DNA of 14,178 bases from JAXHLG01 sp046497225 (GTDB lineage: Bacteria; Patescibacteriota; Minisyncoccia; Moranbacterales; DUUL01): contig JAWOGA010000054.1 in NCBI GenBank assembly GCA_046497225.1, positions 1-14,178 of the forward strand, in the 5' to 3' direction. Within the stretch, counting starts at the first letter, position 1, and each line of letters starts with the position of its first letter. Below are positions 1 to 6,665 of this stretch, one piece after another. The notes beneath the pieces are model-generated. The model made no database searches. It was not told the origin of the DNA and saw nothing but the letters and a program-made list of their open reading frames with translations. A program made the position numbers and the translations under genes.

Positions 1-2511
1 GAAACGGAAGACAATTCCTGCCTTGATTGCAACGAAGAAGCATCCGCTGATGATGAAAATTCAGAGGAAAAAAATGAAGAAACAGACTCCGAAAGTCAAG
101 AAGAGCCGACTCAAGAAGAAAAAAATCAAGACTCAAACACAGCAACAGAGGCCGAAGATAAAGAAGATGAAACTGAAGATGGCACAGAAGAAAATACCTC
201 CGAAAACTCAGAGGAGCCGGCTCAAGAGATAGAAACCGGGGACGCCATCGCTCAATCAGATATTTTTAATGAATTAAATATTAATATAACCGGAGAAAAC
301 TGGGAAGATGTTGTTATCAATCTTTACAACGATCACAAAGAAGACATAGACCTCTTAGGCATTATAGATAAAATAGTTGATAATGAGTATTTAACTGAAG
401 AGCAAGCTGATAAAATTATCAACAATGAAAATATTGCCGAACTGAAAAACAATGCATCATCCTCCGCTAATTCCGGAGAAAATAATATAGAAGAAGCAAA
501 CAGCAATGACAAGGTGGAAATAGGAACCGGAGACGCTGAAGCCAAATCCAATATAGTTAACTTGGTCAACAAAAATATAGTTGGCAATAACTGGGTTTTC
601 GCGGTCATAAACGTTTTTGGAAAATGGAAGGGAGATTTAATTGTTCCCGGTGAAGATTTGATAAAGTTTCAAAATATGTTAATAAACAACGAAGTTGAAA
701 TAGAAAACAAAAATGAAGCAGAAATAGAAAATATATCCAAGACACTAGCAAATACCGGGGATAATTCTATTGATAAATCATCAGAAAGCGCTCAAATCAA
801 TACCGGGGATGCCTATACTGAGTCAGATGTTTCTAGTCAAATCAACACTAACATTATTGAAAACGGCTGGTTTAACTTAAATATAAATAACCTGGGAAGC
901 TGGTTAGGGTCTACTCAGGGATGGGAATCTTCGGAATTAGAAAAAGACCTCTCTTTCGATTATAAAATTGATTCTGAAGAAAAAACGGAAAATGATAATC
1001 AAATTAAAATTAATAATGATAATCAGGCCAATATAGTAAATACTGCAACAGCCGAATCAAACACAGGAAAAAATTCCTCCTCCAACGGCAAAGACGCAAA
1101 AATTAGCACCGGTGATGCAAGCTCTTTCACCAACATTGCAAACCTTGCTAATTTAAATATAATTGGAAACAACTGGGTTTATACTATTGTTAACATATTG
1201 GGAAGTTGGAGCGGAAACTTAATTTTTGCCTATCCTGATCTTGAAATTATTATAAGCAATAATCAAGAATCCATCTCCCCATCAGAAAATAATCAGTACA
1301 CTGTTACTTACTTTAACAAAGGAAAGGCTCGCGCCAAAGACATTACTATTTCCGTAAACTTGCCCGAAGATGTAAATTATACAAATACCGATCAAAACTA
1401 CTCATTTACAATTCCGGAAATGCCGGCCGGCGAAGAGGGATCTTTTCATCTTTCAACTTCAGTTAAAGACGAGGGGAAAATAAAAAATAACTACTTATTA
1501 GCTAAAGCTAAGATAGAAACAAAAAGCGAAGAAAAGGAAATGGCTAATAATACCCACTCCGACAAAACAACTATTTTATTCTCAAAAAAACAAGAAGAAG
1601 AACATGTTGCCGACCTCAAAGATAAAAATTCAAATGAAACCGCCCCTTTGATCAAAAAAACAAAAAATCCCTCAAAACAAAACGACCCAACAGTTGAACA
1701 TCAAGATTACTCCAAAATAGATATTGACGCAGAAATTAAATTAACCAGAAAAGTAAACTCTTCTTCCCTGAATTTTGGCGAAATGGCAACTCATGAAATA
1801 ATAATAGAAAACGAAGGAAATACCCCGGTTTATGATATAAAATTAAAAGATGAAATGGATTATTTAACCGGAGAAGAAAAAAAAGTTGTTGAATATGAAT
1901 GGGAAGTGGGATACCTAGGAAAAGATGAGGCTGTTTTAATACAATACCAAATTTTAATTAATGAAACCGCCAAGCCCGGTAACTATGAATTTGAAGCTGT
2001 AGCTAAAGGAATTAACGTAGCCGAAGAAGAAATTAAAAGCAATAAATCCAAACTTCCGGTTAAAGTAAATCAAGTTCCAGTCCAAATAAGCCGAATCATA
2101 CAAAAACAAGAAAACAAAGAAGAAGAGAAGCCTCCTTTTGAAATTATTAATAATGCCAGGGCTTTTGATAATTTTGTGTCAGTACAAGGAGGTGCCGACA
2201 TTCTTAACACGAATTACCCGCCTCCTTGGATTTTAATAAGCGCTTTAATTTCTTATGCTCTTGCTATCAACTGGGCCATATTCCCAAATTTGGGCGCCAG
2301 CTCCGTCAGACCTGATAATAATTTTAGATTATTACTCGCTCCGGCAATTTTCACTGCATTGTTTTTTACTTTCTGGTATTTCATTAGTTACGGCAATTGG
2401 CACAGCAACCTGTGGTTTCCTTTATCGGGATTGTTTATAATCATTCTTCATTTTTATTATAAATTTTTCCCCTTAAAAACATTAAACAAAATAAAATCTA
2501 CTAAATTTTAG
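1..2511 (+). CDS. Large TGDA-repeat surface protein with DUF11-like domains and C-terminal membrane anchor (5' partial)
   Basis: The frame is open from base 1 to a TAG at 2509-2511, giving 836 visible residues; the true start is upstream of the window. Residues 1-76 are low complexity, with 34 Asp/Glu among them. Residues 77-411 hold four copies of a unit with TGDA, an Asn-rich strand, a Trp, then IN-x-(L/F)G-x-W-x-G. Residues about 412-525 and 574-690 look like DUF11/CARDB-type beta-sandwich domains (motifs such as TYFNKGKARAKDI and IENEGNTPVYDI), joined by a Lys/Glu/Asn-rich linker. Three hydrophobic helices follow at about 741-766, 776-798 and 805-826, with a short basic end. No LPXTG motif is seen. 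An exported, membrane-anchored surface protein is inferred; ligand and function are unknown. It converges on the DUF456 gene with a 12 bp gap and no clear terminator hairpin between them. An internal ATG or GTG start is unlikely because repeat 1 lies upstream of the first good candidates. Confidence 0.85.
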   Translation, partial: ETEDNSCLDCNEEASADDENSEEKNEETDSESQEEPTQEEKNQDSNTATEAEDKEDETEDGTEENTSENSEEPAQEIETGDAIAQSDIFNELNINITGENWEDVVINLYNDHKEDIDLLGIIDKIVDNEYLTEEQADKIINNENIAELKNNASSSANSGENNIEEANSNDKVEIGTGDAEAKSNIVNLVNKNIVGNNWVFAVINVFGKWKGDLIVPGEDLIKFQNMLINNEVEIENKNEAEIENISKTLANTGDNSIDKSSESAQINTGDAYTESDVSSQINTNIIENGWFNLNINNLGSWLGSTQGWESSELEKDLSFDYKIDSEEKTENDNQIKINNDNQANIVNTATAESNTGKNSSSNGKDAKISTGDASSFTNIANLANLNIIGNNWVYTIVNILGSWSGNLIFAYPDLEIIISNNQESISPSENNQYTVTYFNKGKARAKDITISVNLPEDVNYTNTDQNYSFTIPEMPAGEEGSFHLSTSVKDEGKIKNNYLLAKAKIETKSEEKEMANNTHSDKTTILFSKKQEEEHVADLKDKNSNETAPLIKKTKNPSKQNDPTVEHQDYSKIDIDAEIKLTRKVNSSSLNFGEMATHEIIIENEGNTPVYDIKLKDEMDYLTGEEKKVVEYEWEVGYLGKDEAVLIQYQILINETAKPGNYEFEAVAKGINVAEEEIKSNKSKLPVKVNQVPVQISRIIQKQENKEEEKPPFEIINNARAFDNFVSVQGGADILNTNYPPPWILISALISYALAINWAIFPNLGASSVRPDNNFRLLLAPAIFTALFFTFWYFISYGNWHSNLWFPLSGLFIIILHFYYKFFPLKTLNKIKSTKF
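229..1233 (+). repeat. Four-copy protein-coding repeat, period about 92-102 residues
   Basis: The TGDA motif begins each unit at about 229, 520, 796 and 1102, so spacings are 291, 276 and 306 bp, all multiples of three. Each unit has a first half with TGDA, N-x-N, a GNNW or ENGW-type Trp, then IN and G-x-W-x-G (the last two elements are weak in copy 1). A second half is rich in Asn and Glu and carries an (N/S)(T/S)G-x-N motif, as at about 466, 748 and 1054, just before the next TGDA. Copies 2 and 4 are closest to each other; copy 1 is most divergent and lacks the G-x-W-x-G end. DNA identity between copies is low, which suggests old duplication kept by selection on the protein. Confidence 0.8.
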
Positions 2512-2523
2512 AGTTAGACTTGC

Positions 2524-3000
2524 TTAAAAAAGTTTTGCCACAAAATAAACAGCAATAATCAAAGAATAAAGAAATTGCAAAATCATAACCAATAAACCGC
2601 CCAAAATAACACCGCCTACGGCTTTTATTGATTTTTTGAAGCTGGAGTTTATATAATATTCTCCGGCGAATGTCCCCAAAACAGCCCCCGCTAATATTCC
2701 AAATGGAGGAAAAAATAAAATTCCCGCCACCGCCCCAATAATAGCTCCCCAAATTCCTGTTTTTGAAGATCCGGCAATTCTAGCTCCCAAGATTGGAGCT
2801 AAATAATCAATAAGTATCAAAATCAATAATAAAAAGCCAAAAAACAAGATAATTCCCGAAGATACCTCACTAATTCCTTGATCCAAAAACAACAAAAATA
2901 ATCCGGTGAAACTCAAAATCGGACCAGGCAAAAACGGCAATATACTTCCAGCTATGCCTAATAAAACTAAAATTAATCCGATAACAATCAAGGCACTCAT
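2524..3000 (-). CDS. DUF456 family integral membrane protein
   Basis: The 158-residue product is almost entirely hydrophobic, with four or five membrane segments (about 2-22, 26-40, 47-68, 83-112 and 128-152). It shows the DUF456 pattern: LPFLPGP near residues 21-27, then the glycine-rich block around 72-114 with GARIAGSSKTG, GAIIGAVAG, PPFGILAGAVLG and GE. The biochemical role of this family is not known. I chose the ATG at 2998-3000; an in-frame TTG at 3043-3045 would add 15 residues (ICPDSKE...) that are polar and unlike the family start. It follows rpsP in the same direction, but a terminator-like hairpin and a 303 bp gap lie between, so it probably has its own promoter. Confidence 0.85.
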   Translation of the reverse strand: MSALIVIGLILVLLGIAGSILPFLPGPILSFTGLFLLFLDQGISEVSSGIILFFGFLLLILILIDYLAPILGARIAGSSKTGIWGAIIGAVAGILFFPPFGILAGAVLGTFAGEYYINSSFKKSIKAVGGVILGGLLVMILQFLYSLIIAVYFVAKLF

Positions 3001-3157
3001 TACTTTTAATTTAAGAATTAATTCTTTAGAATCTGGACAAATCAATAAAAATAATAAATCTAATTAGAGACTGCTAATTTTTGCAAAAAATTTACTGCCC
3101 ATAAAAATCATTTAAACCGAACTACTATAAATAAGTCAAATAATTTCACACTAAGCG

Positions 3158-3172
3158 CTGCTGTTTCAGCAG
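3158..3172. repeat. Small hairpin CTGCTG-TTT-CAGCAG
   Basis: A perfect 6 bp stem with a 3 nt loop. No T-run follows on either strand, so it is not a typical intrinsic terminator. It could be an RNA structure element in the leader of the DUF456 transcript or chance. Confidence 0.35.
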
Positions 3173-3227
3173 AACCTAATTAAGTCTTTAAAACATTTTT
3201 TGAAACTCCTTGCTTGTTTTTTTGCAT

Positions 3228-3278
3228 AAAAAAGAAGTTATTTCCCTTTTCAATAAAAATTAGAGGAAATAACTTCTT
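3228..3278 (-). terminator. Rho-independent terminator downstream of rpsP
   Basis: A perfect 14 bp inverted repeat pairs 3232-3245 with 3265-3278 (AAGAAGTTATTTCC / GGAAATAACTTCTT) around a 19 nt loop. Read on the minus strand, the 3' arm ends in TT and runs into TTTT at 3231-3228, so the transcript would have six U residues. It begins 25 nt after the rpsP stop codon. The stem is AT-rich, hence moderately stable. On the plus strand the stem is followed by ATAAAA, so it points to minus-strand termination. Confidence 0.75.
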
Positions 3279-3303
3279 ATAAAACTACTCTGGAAAAACT
3301 TCC

Positions 3304-3741
3304 TTATTTGGCAGGTTTTTCTTTTTGCTCTTGTTGATTTTGCTCAGTAGGTTTATCTTCATTCTCTTTTTTGGTTTTATCTTCAGATTCAGCTTTCTCT
3401 TTTTCATCAACTCCGCCTTCATCCTCTGAGGATTTTTCTTTTACCTCTTCTTCTTGTTCTTGCTTACTCTCTTCTTTCAGGGGAACGTTAATTTTCCTCT
3501 TGGAGTCTTTCAATATTCCTTTGGAAACTAATAAATTATGAACGGAGTCAGAACATTGAGCTCCTTTTTCAACCCAATAATTAATTCTCTCCTTCTTTAA
3601 AGAAACCTCTTTACTGTGAGGACTGTAACTACCCACTAGTTCTACAAATTTCCCTTTCACCGGTGAAGATTTTTCAGCTACCACGATTTTATAATGAGGC
3701 TTATTTCTTTTGCCGGATCTTCTGTATCTAATAATCAGCAT
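3304..3741 (-). CDS. rpsP: 30S ribosomal protein bS16 with long charged C-terminal tail
   Basis: Residues 1-80 match bS16: the start MLIIRYRRSGKRNKPHYKIV, the VELVGSYSP strand, and the ERINYWVEKGAQCSDSVHNL segment. The protein binds 16S rRNA and aids 30S assembly. The family is usually 75-95 residues, whereas this one has 145; residues about 88-145 form an acidic and lysine-rich, Gln-rich, probably disordered tail. I chose the ATG at 3739-3741, since bS16 proteins begin M-(L/V)-x-I-R; an in-frame TTG six bases upstream would add two residues. There is no Shine-Dalgarno sequence (upstream is TTTGTTTGTTT). A good promoter lies upstream and a terminator downstream, so it is probably monocistronic. 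The usual partners rimM, trmD and rplS are absent nearby. Confidence 0.95.
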   Translation of the reverse strand: MLIIRYRRSGKRNKPHYKIVVAEKSSPVKGKFVELVGSYSPHSKEVSLKKERINYWVEKGAQCSDSVHNLLVSKGILKDSKRKINVPLKEESKQEQEEEVKEKSSEDEGGVDEKEKAESEDKTKKENEDKPTEQNQQEQKEKPAK

Positions 3742-3775
3742 AAACAAACAAAATTAGTTAATTAACACTTTATGC

Positions 3776-3804
3776 ATTCTAAACAAAATCAATTCAAAAG
3801 TCAA
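3776..3804 (-). promoter_or_regulatory. Sigma70-like promoter upstream of rpsP
   Basis: On the minus strand TTGACT (3799-3804) is separated by exactly 17 bp from TAGAAT (3776-3781). This is a near-consensus housekeeping promoter. The start site would be about 3769, giving a leader of about 28 nt before the rpsP ATG. Confidence 0.65.
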
Positions 3805-3841
3805 GCAAGGGAGTGAAAAATCAAAAAGCAAAATTGTTTAA

Positions 3842-3915
3842 AAGATACAAATTCCAAGATGTAAGAAACAAACAAATTCGAAATTTAACAATCACTAATT
3901 ACCAATCACTTTCTC
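3842..3915. repeat. Low-complexity intergenic repeat-like segment (CAAATTC / AATCACT words)
   Basis: The gap between clpP and rpsP holds an A/T/C-biased stretch with short direct repeats: CAAATTC at 3848-3854 and 3873-3879, and AATCACT at 3890-3896 and 3904-3910, plus AAACAAACAAATTCGAAATT. Its word composition differs from the flanking genes. It resembles, from memory, the AAATTCGAAATT-type dispersed intergenic sequences of some Patescibacteria genomes. Only one copy lies in this window, so the repeat status is inferred. Confidence 0.35.
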
Positions 3916-3934
3916 CGCTTTCTTTTACAATAAA

Positions 3935-4516
3935 TTATTTCCCGGATTCAATTATCTTATCGATCAATCCATATTGTTTGGCTTCCTGCGCGGTCATAAA
4001 GTAATCTCTTTCTGCGTCTTTTTTTACTTTGTTAATGGGTTGTCCGGTATGTTTGGATAAGATGCCGTTTAATCTTTCTTTTACTTTTAAAATATGGCGG
4101 GCGTGGATGTCAATATCCGTGGCTTGCCCTCCGGCTTGTCCCATAACTTGGTGAATCATCATTTCACTGTTGGGCAGGGAGTATCTTTTGCCTTTGGCTC
4201 CGGCAGATAACAAAATGGTAGCGGCCGAAGCGGCTAACCCGACACAAATAGTGGAAACATTGGGCTTAATGTACTGCATAGTGTCGTAAATCGCCATCGC
4301 CGCCGTTACGCTTCCTCCGCCGGAATTAATATATAGCTTCACATCAGCCTTGGTGTCTTGAGATTCCAAAAACAAGAGTTGCGCTATAATAGAATTAGCA
4401 ATTTGATCATCAATTGGAGCTCCCAAAAAAATAATCCTCTCTTTTAGCAGCCTGGAGTAAATATCGTAGGCCCTTTCTCCAAACTGAGACTTCTCAATAA
4501 CCGTAGGAATTAACAT
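3935..4516 (-). CDS. clpP: ATP-dependent Clp protease proteolytic subunit ClpP
   Basis: The 193-residue product has the length and all motifs of ClpP, the serine protease that forms a double heptameric barrel and degrades proteins unfolded by ClpX or other AAA+ partners. The catalytic triad is Ser97 (in GLAASAA), His122 (in MMIHQ) and Asp171 (in ERDYF), at the same numbers as mature E. coli ClpP. The glycine-rich SGGGSV loop at 65-70 and QATDIDIHAR at 131-140 are also present. No long propeptide is seen: the sequence begins MLIPTVIEKS. The ATG is 8 bp from the tig stop, so it is translated from the tig-clpP transcript. No clpX is in the window. There is no Shine-Dalgarno sequence (upstream TTAATAAAAACT). 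Confidence 0.97.
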   Translation of the reverse strand: MLIPTVIEKSQFGERAYDIYSRLLKERIIFLGAPIDDQIANSIIAQLLFLESQDTKADVKLYINSGGGSVTAAMAIYDTMQYIKPNVSTICVGLAASAATILLSAGAKGKRYSLPNSEMMIHQVMGQAGGQATDIDIHARHILKVKERLNGILSKHTGQPINKVKKDAERDYFMTAQEAKQYGLIDKIIESGK

Positions 4517-4524
4517 AGTTTTTA

Positions 4525-5910
4525 TTAATTTTTATCTGAAGATTCTTCAGTTCCCAGGGAACTTAAAAACTCCAAAGTCTTTTGGTTGGTCATTTCCGCC
4601 TTCACATTTTCATAAATCTTCTGAATATCAATATTCTCCGCATTCTGACCTTGCTGCATCATTTGATACTGTTGCATAACCGCATTAGCTCGCTCCTGAA
4701 TTTCTTCTTTATTGGGCTCTATTTTTTCATCATTAGCCAATTTCCTTAAGATAAGACCGGCTTTGACTCTGTTGGGAGCATCTTTTTGCTTCCATTGGTC
4801 AACCAACTCTTCTTCGGTAGTTCCGACTTGTTGAAAATAAGTGTTTTTATCCATTCCCATTCGCGTTACCTCGCTTTCCAATTCAGATTTCATTCTTTCA
4901 ACTTCTCGGTTTACCAAAACCTCCGGCAATTCAACATTTACACCTTCCACTAATTTATCAATAATTTCCATTTGATGTTTTTGGTTGTTTTGCTTCTTCT
5001 TCTCTTCTTCCAATCCTTTTTTGATATTGTCTTTCAACTCTTGCAATGATTGAAACTTGCCTATACCGGAAGCAAACTCGTCATTAATCTCCGGCAAATC
5101 CCTTTGCTGGACATTTTTCATCTTAACTTTGAAGTTAGCGGTTTGACCGGCTAAATTATTCTGATGATATTCTTGAGGGAATTGCAAATCAAAAGTTTTT
5201 TCCTCGCCGGCTTTCATTCCCTTAAGATTTTCTTCAAAACCGGGGATAAATTTTCCTTCGCCCAAAACAAGCTGGTGATCTTTTGCCGTGCCTCCCTCAA
5301 TAGCCACATTATCTTTAAAAACCTGGAAATCAACTTGAACTTGATCTCCTTTCTTAGCCTCCCTGTCCACAGTGCTCATTGAAGCTCTTTGATTGGCTAA
5401 AAAATTTAGCTCGTTTTGAATTTCATCCTCCGTTGCCTGGCTTTTGTCATCTTTGTGGCTTTTGTTAATTTTGGCAACTTCCTCTTTCCAGTTATCCGCT
5501 AATTTGACTTCCGGAACCACGGCAGCCTCAACCTCAAACTCCAAATCATCTCCATAGGCTATTTTTTTAAACTTAACCTCGGGCTGGCCAACCGCCTCAA
5601 TATTATTTTCAACTACATAATCTACATAATATTTTTTAACAGCTTCCTCACCGGCCTCATATAGCAATCTATCTTCCCCCACTTCTTTTTTAACAACTTC
5701 CAAGGGAGCCTTTCCTTTTCTAAAACCGTCTATTTTAATTTCCTTAGACAAATTTTCTCCGGTTTTTTGAACAAATTGGTTAAAATTTTCAGCAGAAACT
5801 TTGACATTTAATCTGATTTTTGAATCGGAAATCTTTTCAAATTTAATTTCCGGCTTTTTATTATCACCGGATTGATTTTTTTCTTGTTGATTGTTTTTAG
5901 TTGAACCCAT
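4525..5910 (-). CDS. tig: Trigger factor, ribosome-associated chaperone and prolyl isomerase
   Basis: The 461-residue protein has the three trigger factor domains. The N-terminal ribosome-binding domain carries the signature GFRKGKAP at 62-69, which docks at uL23 by the exit tunnel. An FKBP-type peptidyl-prolyl isomerase domain lies at about 187-268 (GDQVQVDFQVF, LGEGKFIPGFEENLKGM, FPQEYH). The SurA-like C-terminal chaperone arms run from about 280 to 461. An N-terminal polar extension of about 20 residues (many Asn, Gln, Lys) precedes the first beta strand, so the signature is about 18 residues later than in E. coli. The ATG at 5908-5910 is the only good start seen and has no Shine-Dalgarno sequence (upstream AATTGTATTA). 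Co-transcribed with clpP, a common pairing. The 148 bp upstream gap is AT-rich, with several weak promoter-like pairs and none decisive. Confidence 0.96.
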   Translation of the reverse strand: MGSTKNNQQEKNQSGDNKKPEIKFEKISDSKIRLNVKVSAENFNQFVQKTGENLSKEIKIDGFRKGKAPLEVVKKEVGEDRLLYEAGEEAVKKYYVDYVVENNIEAVGQPEVKFKKIAYGDDLEFEVEAAVVPEVKLADNWKEEVAKINKSHKDDKSQATEDEIQNELNFLANQRASMSTVDREAKKGDQVQVDFQVFKDNVAIEGGTAKDHQLVLGEGKFIPGFEENLKGMKAGEEKTFDLQFPQEYHQNNLAGQTANFKVKMKNVQQRDLPEINDEFASGIGKFQSLQELKDNIKKGLEEEKKKQNNQKHQMEIIDKLVEGVNVELPEVLVNREVERMKSELESEVTRMGMDKNTYFQQVGTTEEELVDQWKQKDAPNRVKAGLILRKLANDEKIEPNKEEIQERANAVMQQYQMMQQGQNAENIDIQKIYENVKAEMTNQKTLEFLSSLGTEESSDKN

Positions 5911-6058
5911 TAATACAATTTTAAATTTAATACTCTATTTAATTAAAATATTCAACTTATATTGACCAAATACAAGTTATTATTTTAAACACCTTAACAC
6001 AAACTTATAAAAAACAAAAAGTCTGCTAAATCTATTTTAATCCGTGAATCTTAAAAAA

Positions 6059-6589
6059 TTATTTGGAAAACTTTTCTTTGTATAATTTAATACTTTTTTC
6101 AACCGCTTCTCTTGCCTTTTTTGAGTCTTCGAATCCGGATATTTCCACTTCCTTCTCTTCTATCTTTTTGTAGGTTTCAAAAAAGTGCTTAATTTCCTTT
6201 AAAGAATGCTTGTTTAAATCTTTCAAATCTCTAACTTCATCCCAGCGCGGATCTTTTTCCGGCACGGCAATGATTTTATCATCTCCCTCTCCATCATCAA
6301 TCATCCTCATTACAGCTACCGGTCTAACTTTTACCAAAATATTGGGGTAAAGAGGAAAAGTAGACAAAACTACCACGTCCAACGGATCATCGTCCTCCCA
6401 CAAAGTTTGAGGAGCAAAACCGTAATCAAAAGGGTAATCTTGCGAGGTTTTCATTGCTCTGTCCAATTTGATTAGTCCGGTTTCTTTGTCTACTTCATAC
6501 TTATTCTTAGAACCACTGGGGATTTCAATAATCACATTGAATTTCTCAGGAACATCTTCACCCAATTCTACATTGTGCCATAAATTCAT
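6059..6589 (-). CDS. ppa: Inorganic pyrophosphatase, family I
   Basis: The 176-residue protein is full length for soluble family I pyrophosphatase, a cytosolic Mg-dependent enzyme that hydrolyses PPi to two phosphates and pulls nucleic acid and other syntheses forward. Active-site residues can be matched to E. coli by position plus about one: Glu22, Lys30, Glu32, Arg44, Tyr56, the metal-binding signature around Asp66-Asp71 (EDDDPLD), Asp98, Asp103 and Lys105 (in IDDGEGDDK). The start ATG at 6587-6589 gives the usual N-terminus ending in FNVIIEIPSGS. It has no Shine-Dalgarno sequence (upstream TAACAAAAAAGT). It lies 76 bp after nusA and has its own promoter-like sequence in that gap. Confidence 0.97.
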   Translation of the reverse strand: MNLWHNVELGEDVPEKFNVIIEIPSGSKNKYEVDKETGLIKLDRAMKTSQDYPFDYGFAPQTLWEDDDPLDVVVLSTFPLYPNILVKVRPVAVMRMIDDGEGDDKIIAVPEKDPRWDEVRDLKDLNKHSLKEIKHFFETYKKIEEKEVEISGFEDSKKAREAVEKSIKLYKEKFSK

Positions 6590-6618
6590 ACTTTTTTGTT
6601 AATGTTTAGAATTATTTC

Positions 6619-6647
6619 AATATATGAGCATATAATCATTTAAGCAA
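6619..6647 (-). promoter_or_regulatory. Promoter-like sequence upstream of ppa
   Basis: On the minus strand TTGCTT (6642-6647) and TATATT (6619-6624) are 17 bp apart. The predicted start of transcription is about 6612, leaving a leader of about 23 nt. Such AT-rich matches occur by chance fairly often, so this is moderate evidence. Confidence 0.45.
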
Positions 6648-6665
6648 TAATAAATACCCCTGAAA

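Larger units (their letters stand above)
3001..3303. other. Intergenic stretch between rpsP and the DUF456 gene
   Basis: No credible ORF is seen in these 303 bp. The part next to rpsP holds a terminator-like inverted repeat (3232-3278). A 6 bp hairpin, CTGCTG-TTT-CAGCAG, lies at 3158-3172. The remainder is AT-rich and should hold the promoter of the DUF456 gene; TTGCAA at about 3080 on the minus strand is a possible -35, but no convincing paired -10 stands out. Confidence 0.5.

Noticed and set aside
23..232. Plus-strand Lys/Gln-rich small ORF
   Set aside because: It is a frame shadow of the acidic repeat region; frame 1 is open without interruption across the same bases and into the repeats.
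2501..2752. 83-codon minus-strand ORF at the DUF456 3' end
   Set aside because: Overlaps the DUF456 frame in another phase; the DUF456 frame has the conserved glycine motif.
3813..4004. 63-codon plus-strand ORF between rpsP and clpP
   Set aside because: Half of it lies antisense to the clpP 3' end, it has no recognisable motif, and the rest covers the low-complexity intergenic segment.
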